Assembly: GCF_023227765.1 (NCBI RefSeq)
Contig: NZ_JALKBZ010000005.1
Coordinates: 1-64,000 of the forward strand
Direction of reading: 5' to 3'
Length of the DNA stretch: 64,000 nt
Source: Fuchsiella alkaliacetigena
GTDB lineage: Bacteria; Bacillota; Halanaerobiia; Halobacteroidales; Acetohalobiaceae
Positions 23,951 to 30,655 of the stretch are shown one piece after another. A program made the position numbers and the translations under genes. The stretch's first letter is position 1. The number at the start of each line of letters is the position of its first letter. The notes beneath the pieces were generated by a model. It made no database searches, was not told the DNA's origin, and saw only the letters and a list, made by a program, of their open reading frames with translations.

Positions 23951-25526
23951 TGATCTTGACCTCCAATCTCTTACAAATTTCTTCATCAAGCTCATTCTCT
24001 AATTCTCGAAGGTCTGATAATTCCATTTCATCTTCTAAATCCTCTACAAGTGGCTTTAAATGCTTGTGTTTAACCTTTCTTCTTTGGTAATCCCTTTCTC
24101 TACCTAAGTCTTTAAACCTTTCCATTTCCCTCTCTAACAGGTCTAACTCCTTTTTTAAAACAGGATAAAAACTTATCTCTGTAATATAATTAGGACAATT
24201 ATAGACAAAACAACCATCACCATCAGTACAATTACCTCGTCTAAAATCATATAAACATACGCCCACAGGTAAAGGGTTAAAACTCATTGATTTAGATAAA
24301 CCTTCGATTATCTCGTCTATTTCTTCTTCTGTTTTACCTTGAAATTCTTGTTCTAAAGTTTTCTCAATTTCTTTGGCTCGTTTACCTGCTAATTTTGAAT
24401 TTGGGTCTAATATCATTTCTCCGTAAATATCCTTAACTTCTTCTTGCTCTAAAGTTAAATAGTGCGAAGTCATTTCAACAGATACATGACCAAAATGTTT
24501 CTTGATATGACCAATGGGAATTTTCTTTTTTATAAGTTCTCTAACAAAAGTTGCTCTAAACTGGTGCGTATGAAGAGGATATAAATCACCTTCTTTATCT
24601 CTAATATCGTGTCTTTTGATGAAGGTTGTGATGCGACTTTCGTTAAACCTTGCTCCTTTTAAAGGTCTAATCTTACCATGTTTATATAAAAACAACTCTT
24701 TTAGTCCACTTTTTTCTCTTAAATCTTTAGTATATTCTTCTAATTCTTTTATAGTATCTTTAACTAAATCATTGACGAATACTTTATGAGTTATAGGTTC
24801 TTTTTCAGTTTTGCTTAAAGTTAATTCCATATAATCATTACCATCATCAGTAGTCTTAATACAACCTTCTTTGATAGATAAAACTTCTGAAATTCTTAAA
24901 CCTGTTTGACTTTGAATGATTATACCTGCTTTAGTCAGTACATTCTTTTCTCCATTAACTGCACAATTAACTATCTTATCAAAAATATCATTTGGTATTG
25001 GTTTAGTTTTTCTGCTCTTCCTGTTTTTGCTTGGTTTCCATATTTCGTAAGCATTAATATTATTAAAGTTATCTTTAGGTACATTCCATCCTTTAACCTG
25101 CCCTGTTTCAATAATATCTTGAACTGCTTGAGTGCAATGATAACCATGGCTTCTTGAAATATCGTCTTGTTTCAATTTATTTACATAATCTAAAAGTATC
25201 TTTTGATTAACTTGTGAGAATGAAGATATATTATTTTCCTTGCAATAATTAATGAAGGATGGCAAACGACCATTTATTTTATCCCTAACTGTTTTAGGTT
25301 TTACTTTGCCTAATTTATAATAAGCATACTGCTTAACAGTTAATTTTATATCTTCACTTTGAATATAAGAAAATTTTATTTTTTTATGACTGTTCTTTAA
25401 GTTTTTATTTTTAATAAATGGACTTAAATCCCATGTATCATCATTAAAATTGGAGTTACCAATGGTTATATTACTAAAATCTACATCATCAGTTATAGGC
25501 TTTAATTGTTTTAAATTAGTAACCAT
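23943..25526 (-). CDS. tyrosine recombinase (TnpB-like, third gene of element)
   Basis: 527 residues. The catalytic set is complete: Arg in GLRISEVL, HQFR, GHVS and Tyr in TSHYL. A C-terminal extension carries CLYDFRRGNCTDGDGCFVYNC, a probable zinc motif, then a charged helical tail. N-terminal SAM-like core-binding region at about 60-160. Starts one base after the upstream recombinase stop, with GGAGG 9 nt before the ATG. By analogy with Tn554 it acts with the other recombinases in strand exchange. Confidence 0.88.
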   Translation of the reverse strand: MVTNLKQLKPITDDVDFSNITIGNSNFNDDTWDLSPFIKNKNLKNSHKKIKFSYIQSEDIKLTVKQYAYYKLGKVKPKTVRDKINGRLPSFINYCKENNISSFSQVNQKILLDYVNKLKQDDISRSHGYHCTQAVQDIIETGQVKGWNVPKDNFNNINAYEIWKPSKNRKSRKTKPIPNDIFDKIVNCAVNGEKNVLTKAGIIIQSQTGLRISEVLSIKEGCIKTTDDGNDYMELTLSKTEKEPITHKVFVNDLVKDTIKELEEYTKDLREKSGLKELFLYKHGKIRPLKGARFNESRITTFIKRHDIRDKEGDLYPLHTHQFRATFVRELIKKKIPIGHIKKHFGHVSVEMTSHYLTLEQEEVKDIYGEMILDPNSKLAGKRAKEIEKTLEQEFQGKTEEEIDEIIEGLSKSMSFNPLPVGVCLYDFRRGNCTDGDGCFVYNCPNYITEISFYPVLKKELDLLEREMERFKDLGRERDYQRRKVKHKHLKPLVEDLEDEMELSDLRELENELDEEICKRLEVKINE

Positions 25527-25527
25527 A

Positions 25528-26952
25528 TTATAATTCCTCCAATCGTCTTATAATCTCTTTTAAAATCTCTATTGTGGGTATTATATGGTCTGCATAGTGT
25601 TGTCCATATATATTGTTATCTAACTCCTCTTGCAACTCTCTCAAATGCTTTCTGTGGCTTTCTAGATACTCTGGAGTAGTAATATAATGCTTACAGGTAT
25701 AACATTTTTTCTTTTTTTCTAACCTATCGCATATTTCTCCATTTTCAATAGGGTTAGTACAATATCCATCGCACATTCTAGCACCTTTATCCTTATTTTC
25801 TTTAAACCATTCTAGTTTTTCTTTATCTGATATTACTTCTTCATTAACATTATCTATATCACCTAAAATCCCAATCTTATCAAAGGTTTCTGCTCTATCC
25901 TTATCTTTAATATCTGCATAATGCTTACTTGTAGTTAATGCACTAGAATGACCTAACATATCTCTAATTGCTAATAGATCAGCACCTTTAGAATACATAT
26001 CAGTCGCAAGCGTTCTTCTGAATTGGTGAGCTGTTAGATTATATAACTTACCATCTTTTCCTGTAATACTGCGGTTTTCTACGAACTTGTTTAACCATTG
26101 ATAATAAGTTATTTTAGGAATAGAATTTATTTGTCCTGCTTTACTTCCTCTATCTGGCTTATGGATAAAAATGTTATTTTTAATTTTTTTGTCTGCTTGT
26201 TCTCTTATTTCCTTTGTTTCTTCAATTAACTTTTGAATTGCTATTACACATTCATTAGGGATAGGTATTTCACTTCTTTGTTTTCTGTTCTTATGATCGT
26301 AATAAGTTAAAGTCCATCCAGATATTAAATGTTCTTGCAAACAATCAACTTCTAATTTGAGCAAATCAGATAATCGCATACCTGTTGATTGTAATATAAC
26401 TAATCCATATTTGATATAAATGTTTTCTTCATCTTTTAATGCTAAGTTTATTTGCTTGGTTACTTCATCTGGAATAAATTTAGTTTTAACTTTTTTATTT
26501 ACCCCTGTAAATTCATTACCTGTAAATATTTCTTTATTAGGTACTTTGTTAGGCATATATACTTGTCCCCAACGAATTATATATTTTATACTATTAAAAT
26601 AAATTCTTTGTGAACGATATGATAAAGGCTTTTTAGTTCTTTTTGATATTCTAGTTTTTAGAAAAGACAGAAAACTTTCAATATCGTTATAAGTTAGTTT
26701 TTTTAATGAATTTATATTATTTGACATAGCAAAATTATTGAAATATTTTAGCCCTAACATTCGGTTATATAAATAATTCAAACTTTTATTACCTTCTCTA
26801 TAATTCCTCCAAACATAACCCTTTACAACTTCTTTAATTTCATCACTTGCTATAAAAGAGAAATCAAAATTAAAACTCTTATTATAATAAGTTGAATTTT
26901 TATCCTTGTCAACTAACTTCCATTCATCACCTTTAGGCATATTCTTTAACAT
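25528..26952 (-). CDS. tyrosine recombinase (TnpB-like, second gene of element)
   Basis: 474 residues with Arg in GMRLSDLLKLE, HQFRRT, GHSS and Tyr in SKHYADI: a complete R-H-R-H-Y set. The C-terminal tail has a cysteine cluster (MCDGYCTNPIENGEICD...KCYTC) like that of the neighbouring 527-residue protein, so the two may be ancient paralogues. The start overlaps the stop of the first recombinase by about 7 bp. Codon use is more A/T-rich than in the flanking thi genes. Confidence 0.88.
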   Translation of the reverse strand: MLKNMPKGDEWKLVDKDKNSTYYNKSFNFDFSFIASDEIKEVVKGYVWRNYREGNKSLNYLYNRMLGLKYFNNFAMSNNINSLKKLTYNDIESFLSFLKTRISKRTKKPLSYRSQRIYFNSIKYIIRWGQVYMPNKVPNKEIFTGNEFTGVNKKVKTKFIPDEVTKQINLALKDEENIYIKYGLVILQSTGMRLSDLLKLEVDCLQEHLISGWTLTYYDHKNRKQRSEIPIPNECVIAIQKLIEETKEIREQADKKIKNNIFIHKPDRGSKAGQINSIPKITYYQWLNKFVENRSITGKDGKLYNLTAHQFRRTLATDMYSKGADLLAIRDMLGHSSALTTSKHYADIKDKDRAETFDKIGILGDIDNVNEEVISDKEKLEWFKENKDKGARMCDGYCTNPIENGEICDRLEKKKKCYTCKHYITTPEYLESHRKHLRELQEELDNNIYGQHYADHIIPTIEILKEIIRRLEEL

Positions 26953-28043
26953 TCGCTATCACAAGCAACTAAAGAACTTTTCTCCCAATATTTTTTCATT
27001 TCATCTGTTACAAAATTATTAGATAAGTGAGTATATTGTTGAGTAGTTGATATATACTTATGACCTGCCAATATTTTAACTACTGATACATCAAGTCCAC
27101 TTTCAATCATTCTAGTAATACAAGTATGCCTTAAATCGTGAAAATTAAATTCTATACCTATTCTTTCTTGAACACGCTTAAACACTCCATATATGGCTCT
27201 ATAAGTTAAAGGCTTACCAAGATACCTTTTTTGCTTTGCAACGAAAATATAACTATGCTCTGTATCTATATCAAAGCGTTCTTCCATAAGAAAGTCCTCG
27301 ATTTCCTCAACTAAACTTACAGGCAAATATAAATCCCTTCTTTTACCCTTGCTCTTTATATCTTCTATAACTACTACTTGTTGTTCTTGAATAGAAGGTG
27401 TAACTCTAGGTATATCTTCAATCTTTAAATCTAAAACCTCTTGTATTCTAGCACCTGCTAAATACATTATCTTAAAGATTAACTTATCTCTCCAAGTATT
27501 TAGATTATCAAGAATAATTTCTACTTCTTCGTCAGATAATAATTTAATTCTATTCCCACTTTCTTTAACCTTAAAAATGGATTGCTTAGTTTTATTGTTA
27601 TTTCTTACATGATGTAATAAACTTTTAAACATATCTCTAGGTCGATCCACTTCATCCATCAAAATTGGATTATCTACTTCCTTAACCATAGAACAATACT
27701 TATAAAAGTTATAAACTGTGCTTAAAATTCTGTTTATTGTTTTCCCACTTCTTGCACTTTCAACATTTAAATAATTTACATCTTCATTATGTTCTGGCTC
27801 TCTTAAATACTCTATAAACTCGCTTATATCACTAGGAGATACCCTTTTATAATCAAACCCTTTGTATTCTAAAAACTCCCAATATAACTTTAAATCTCTA
27901 CCATAAGCTCTTATGGTATTCTCTGCTCTATCCTTTAATTTCAAATACTTTAAATAATCATATACAGGCTTAACAATTCTCATATCACTATCCAATAAAA
28001 CAACTTTAATTTGATCATCTTTTTCTATTATGCTCAATTTCAT
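26946..28043 (-). CDS. tyrosine recombinase (TnpA/XerC-like, first gene of element)
   Basis: 365 residues, the size of Tn554 TnpA (about 361). An N-terminal core-binding fold (YLKLKDRAENTIRAYGRDLKLYWEF) precedes a catalytic domain with Arg in GARIQEVLDL, HDLRHT, GHKYI and Tyr in TQQYTHL. No cysteine tail. Strong AGGAGG 8 nt before the ATG, and its own promoter at 28097-28125. Probably the main integrase. Confidence 0.92.
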   Translation of the reverse strand: MKLSIIEKDDQIKVVLLDSDMRIVKPVYDYLKYLKLKDRAENTIRAYGRDLKLYWEFLEYKGFDYKRVSPSDISEFIEYLREPEHNEDVNYLNVESARSGKTINRILSTVYNFYKYCSMVKEVDNPILMDEVDRPRDMFKSLLHHVRNNNKTKQSIFKVKESGNRIKLLSDEEVEIILDNLNTWRDKLIFKIMYLAGARIQEVLDLKIEDIPRVTPSIQEQQVVVIEDIKSKGKRRDLYLPVSLVEEIEDFLMEERFDIDTEHSYIFVAKQKRYLGKPLTYRAIYGVFKRVQERIGIEFNFHDLRHTCITRMIESGLDVSVVKILAGHKYISTTQQYTHLSNNFVTDEMKKYWEKSSLVACDSEC

Positions 28044-28096
28044 AACAAGTACCTCCTAACCACTTATTAAATATGTTCAACAAGCACTATAGCTTT

Positions 28097-28125
28097 ATTA
28101 TATAGTAATCTAACTAATAATGCAA
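28097..28125 (-). promoter_or_regulatory. promoter of the recombinase operon
   Basis: TTGCAT, 17 bp, TATAAT on the minus strand, about 54 bp before the first recombinase. With no clear terminator before thiM, transcription from here could reach thiM-thiC. Confidence 0.75.
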
Positions 28126-28162
28126 CCCTAATAAACAATAAATAATAATTCATTTAACAGGC

Positions 28163-28173
28163 ACTTGTTATAC
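28163..28173 (+). repeat. right subterminal inverted repeat
   Basis: ACTTGTTATAC; its inverted copy GTATAACAAGT is at 23506-23516. Both lie about 80-100 bp from their respective element ends, as expected for recombinase arm sites. The remaining 28126-28254 has no gene. Confidence 0.5.
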
Positions 28174-28254
28174 TAATTTCTTATTAACAAAAACCTTTAT
28201 AAACCCTATCATAATAGGACTTATATCTAACATAACCTATTAGACACTATACAG

Positions 28255-28262
28255 TAAACATA
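28255..28262 (-). repeat. right terminal inverted repeat
   Basis: TAAACATA on the plus strand, one base inside the right core; inverted copy of 23427-23434. Confidence 0.65.
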
Positions 28263-28263
28263 T

Positions 28264-28269
28264 CATACT
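28264..28269 (-). repeat. right core repeat of mobile element
   Basis: CATACT, direct copy of 23420-23425. On the minus strand it reads AGTATG and follows AAAGGAGAGAT, giving SD plus ATG at 7-nt spacing: the presumed original thiM start. The ATG now opens an 8-codon frame that ends in TAA inside the element. The stretch 28270-28357 is the native thiD-thiM spacer. Confidence 0.75.
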
Positions 28270-28357
28270 ATCTCTCCTTTTTCTTTTTTCTTTATGTATA
28301 TTTCATCATAACCTTAATCTGAACTTATCTTTAGAAAAATATCAGCACAATTACACC

Positions 28358-29143
28358 CTAATTTTGACTATGTAGATGGTTAATTGGATTCTTTCCTTGC
28401 CCAACTTTACAATGAGCTTTAATAGCCTCAGTAACAAAACTTTTACTTTTTTTAACAGCAGCTTCTATCCTTAGCCCTTTAGCTAAATAGCTAGCAATAG
28501 CCGCCGATAGAGTACAACCTGTCCCGTGAGTATTTTCAGTTTCAATTCTCTTAACTTTAAACTCCAGCAGATTCTTGCCGTCATAAAGCACATCACGAGC
28601 CAAGCTTTGTTTTTGATGACCTCCTTTAACTAATACATACTCTGCTCCTAAGGAATATAGTTCTTTAGCCAACTCTTCTAAAGAAAGTTCAGCTGCTAAG
28701 TCCTTAGCTAACAAAATCTTAGCCTCATTGAGATTAGGAGTAATTAACTTAGCTAAAGGAATTAATTCTTCCCTTAAAGTAGTAATAGCCTCTTTAGCTA
28801 ATAAAAGGTCACCACTAGTAGCTACCATCACTGGATCTACCACTAAATTAGGGAGCTCCCACTTATTAAGTCCAGCAACTAAGGTTTTGATAATCTCGCT
28901 ATTAGCTAACATACCTGTTTTAACAGCTTTAAAGTTAAGATCGCTACAGACTGATTCTAGCTGTTTAGTTACAAAATTAGCACTCAAAGCCTCAAAATCT
29001 TGCACGCCTAAGGTATTTTGAGCTGTCACCGCTGTAATTACAGAAGCACCGTAAACCCCTAATACAGTCATAGTCTTTAAGTCAGCCTGAATTCCAGCTC
29101 CTCCTCCGGAATCTGAACCAGCAATAGTTAAAACCTGTTGAAT
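28358..29143 (-). CDS. thiD: hydroxymethylpyrimidine/phosphomethylpyrimidine kinase ThiD
   Basis: Phosphorylates HMP and HMP-P in thiamine synthesis; ribokinase-like fold of about 261 residues. Diagnostic segments are VLTIAGSDSGGGAGIQADLKT, VVDPVMVATSGD, LITPNLNEA and THGTGCTLSAAIA. The best start is the ATT at 29143: AGGAGG lies 8 nt upstream and the product would begin M-QQVLTIAGSD, as in relatives. The only other in-frame candidate is a GTG at 29152 that overlaps the SD itself. First gene after the TPP riboswitch; thiM and thiC followed before the element inserted. Confidence 0.93.
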   Translation of the reverse strand: MQQVLTIAGSDSGGGAGIQADLKTMTVLGVYGASVITAVTAQNTLGVQDFEALSANFVTKQLESVCSDLNFKAVKTGMLANSEIIKTLVAGLNKWELPNLVVDPVMVATSGDLLLAKEAITTLREELIPLAKLITPNLNEAKILLAKDLAAELSLEELAKELYSLGAEYVLVKGGHQKQSLARDVLYDGKNLLEFKVKRIETENTHGTGCTLSAAIASYLAKGLRIEAAVKKSKSFVTEAIKAHCKVGQGKNPINHLHSQN

Positions 29144-29223
29144 AGCTTCCACCTCCTAAAATAAATAAACACACACCTAACCCCAATCAAGATGTGTGCT
29201 TAAAGTCTTTTAAAATAATAAAA

Positions 29224-29252
29224 AGAGCACTTCCAGCTTTAGGATGTGCTCT
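29224..29252 (-). terminator. riboswitch expression-platform terminator
   Basis: AGAGCAC...TCC / GGA...GTGCTCT stem (one mismatch) followed on the minus strand by TTTTTATTATTTT, between the TPP aptamer and thiD. A second hairpin with a CACACA/TGTGTG stem and T-rich tail lies at about 29169-29202, next to the SD. Confidence 0.85.
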
Positions 29253-29267
29253 AAGTAAACTTTTTAA

Positions 29268-29350
29268 ACACCAATTTCCTCCGCTGGTATAATCCAGATC
29301 AGGTTCAAGGGTTGAGTTAATCTCTCTCAGCCTTTCGGCACCCCTATGGT
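29268..29350 (-). ncRNA. TPP riboswitch (THI element)
   Basis: On the minus strand the conserved blocks appear in order: GGGGTGCC, GGCTGAGAGA, ACCCTTGAACCTGATCTGG and TACCAGCGGAGGAA. This is the canonical thiamine pyrophosphate aptamer. Ligand binding should favour the terminator at 29224-29252 and shut off thiD. Since the element sits between thiD and thiM, control of thiM-thiC by this switch may be weakened. Confidence 0.97.
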
Positions 29351-29368
29351 AAGTATTGATTTTTTATT

Positions 29369-29397
29369 ATTATACTAGTTAATTTTGATAATGTCAA
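29369..29397 (-). promoter_or_regulatory. consensus promoter of the thi operon
   Basis: TTGACA, 17 bp, TATAAT on the minus strand, placing the transcript start just before the TPP aptamer. Confidence 0.9.
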
Positions 29398-29490
29398 GAA
29401 GGTCAAAGGCGAATTTGACACAGCGCCCTGAAAGGAGTTGCTTTTTACTTCTTGAAGAAGTACTTTTGGGGTGATTACGCAGATAGACAC

Positions 29491-29575
29491 AGATAAGTTC
29501 AAGACATTAAAACCCATTTGACACTGACTAAAATCTGACTAAGTTCTGACTAGACCTTAAAACATTAAATTCAAA
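29491..29575 (+). repeat. dispersed intergenic repeat with 11-bp periodicity
   Basis: Begins AGATAAGTTCAAGACATTAA, then contains GACTAAAATCT (29526-29536), GACTAAGTTCT (29537-29547) and GACTAGACCTT (29548-29558) in direct tandem. It closely matches the reverse complement of 46476-46546 over about 65 bp. Confidence 0.75.
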
Positions 29576-29717
29576 AACTTAGAAGCATATTAAAATTAAG
29601 CTTGAATTAAATTTTTTTGCCGACTGAGGAAGTGCTCTTGGGGTGCTGAACTTGGGAAATCAATAACTCGCAAAGCTTTGCGTTTATGTTTATGATATAA
29701 TTTTATAATAAGTATTT

Positions 29718-29731
29718 AGTCATAAGTGACT
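29718..29731. promoter_or_regulatory. palindrome shared with the padR promoter
   Basis: AGTCATAAGTGACT, arms AGTCA/TGACT. The same 14 bases occur at 41705-41718 just downstream of the probable padR -10 box. Here no start codon is nearby, so its role is unclear. Confidence 0.35.
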
Positions 29732-29821
29732 AAGTATTAAGTAACTATTTCCTATAAAATAATAAAGTTAGTGACATCATCTCGAAAATAACGAATTTAA
29801 GCTCTTATCTTCACAAATATA

Positions 29822-30655
29822 TTAAAATTCCAAACTAATATCCAAGGCAGCCACCGTATGAGTTAAAGCACCTAAAGAAATAACATCGACCCCTGTTGCT
29901 GCCACTTGAGTGATATTTTCCTCAGTAATTCCTCCCGAAGCCTCTACAATAGCCTCACCGTTGATTATTTTTACTGCCTCAGTCATTAACTCCAAGGACA
30001 TATTATCCAGCATAATGATATCTGCTTGAGCTGCCAAAGCCTCCTTTACAGCAGCTAAACTTTCAACCTCTACTTCAATCTGCATCGTATGAGGAAGCTT
30101 AGCTCTAGCTCTGCGGATAGCCTTCTCAACCCCTCCAGCGGCTGTAATATGGTTGTCCTTAATTAAAACAGCATCATAAAGCCCTAAACGATGATTAGAG
30201 CCACCACCAACCCTAACTGCATACTTCTCCAATATTCTTAAACCTGGAGTAGTCTTTCGGGTATCTACAATCCGTACCTGATAATCCTCTACTAAACTCT
30301 GATAATAAGCCGTTTTAGTAGCAATAGCCGACATTCTCTGCAAAAAATTAAGAGCTAATCGTTCTCCAGCTAAAATAGACTTAGCTTCACCGTTAACTCT
30401 AGCGATTTTACTGCCCTCTTTAAGTCGAGTTCCCTCAGCAACTAATCTTTGAAATTTAACTTTAGGATCTAAGCGCTTAAAGACTAGCTCCGCTACCTCT
30501 AAACCAGCCACTAACCCAGCTTCTTTAGCTAAGATAATTCCTTCCACTTTCAACTGATTTTCAATCACCGCTTCTCCAGTAATATCTCCAGTCCAAATAT
30601 CCTCCTGAATAGCATTATCAATTATCTCTAAGACCTGCTTTTTAGGTAAATTCAA
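29822..30655 (-). CDS. nadC: nicotinate-nucleotide pyrophosphorylase (carboxylating) NadC
   Basis: Converts quinolinate and PRPP to nicotinate mononucleotide. 277 residues with EDIWTGDITGEAV, LNFLQRMSAIATKTAYY, RIVDTRKTTPGLRILEKYAVRVGGGSNHR and EVEVESL, all characteristic. The start is TTG (30655), about 8 nt after GGGAGGAG and overlapping the nadB stop by 14 bp, so translation is probably coupled. Last gene of the nadABC operon. Confidence 0.96.
   Translation of the reverse strand: MNLPKKQVLEIIDNAIQEDIWTGDITGEAVIENQLKVEGIILAKEAGLVAGLEVAELVFKRLDPKVKFQRLVAEGTRLKEGSKIARVNGEAKSILAGERLALNFLQRMSAIATKTAYYQSLVEDYQVRIVDTRKTTPGLRILEKYAVRVGGGSNHRLGLYDAVLIKDNHITAAGGVEKAIRRARAKLPHTMQIEVEVESLAAVKEALAAQADIIMLDNMSLELMTEAVKIINGEAIVEASGGITEENITQVAATGVDVISLGALTHTVAALDISLEF

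Larger units (their letters stand above)
23426..28263 (-). mobile_element. Tn554-like element with three tyrosine recombinases and a TnpC-like protein
   Basis: About 4.84 kb. Ends are defined by direct cores CATACT (23420-23425 and 28264-28269), each separated by one base from inverted 8-mers (TATGTTTA at 23427-23434; TAAACATA at 28255-28262). Weaker inverted matches follow (AGTGTnTAATAnG on both ends), with subterminal copies of ACTTGTTATAC in opposite orientation. Genes in minus-strand order: XerC/D-like recombinase, two longer recombinases, DUF6262 protein, tightly coupled. This resembles tnpA-tnpB-tnpC of Tn554 but with an extra recombinase and no passenger gene. It splits the thi operon between thiD and thiM. 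Confidence 0.85.
29398..29821. other. intergenic region with repeats, no gene seen
   Basis: About 420 bp without a supported ORF. It holds a copy of the dispersed GACTAA repeat (29491-29575) and a palindrome AGTCATAAGTGACT (29718-29731) identical to the one upstream of the padR gene. No terminator-like hairpin for nadC was recognised. Confidence 0.6.

Noticed and set aside
23516-28043. Prophage or integron interpretation of the recombinase block
   Set aside because: No phage structural genes, no attC-like cassettes and no tRNA target. Three recombinases plus DUF6262 and short core repeats fit Tn554-like elements better.
29491-29575. CRISPR-like direct repeats
   Set aside because: Units are 11 bp and contiguous with no spacers, and no cas gene is in the window.
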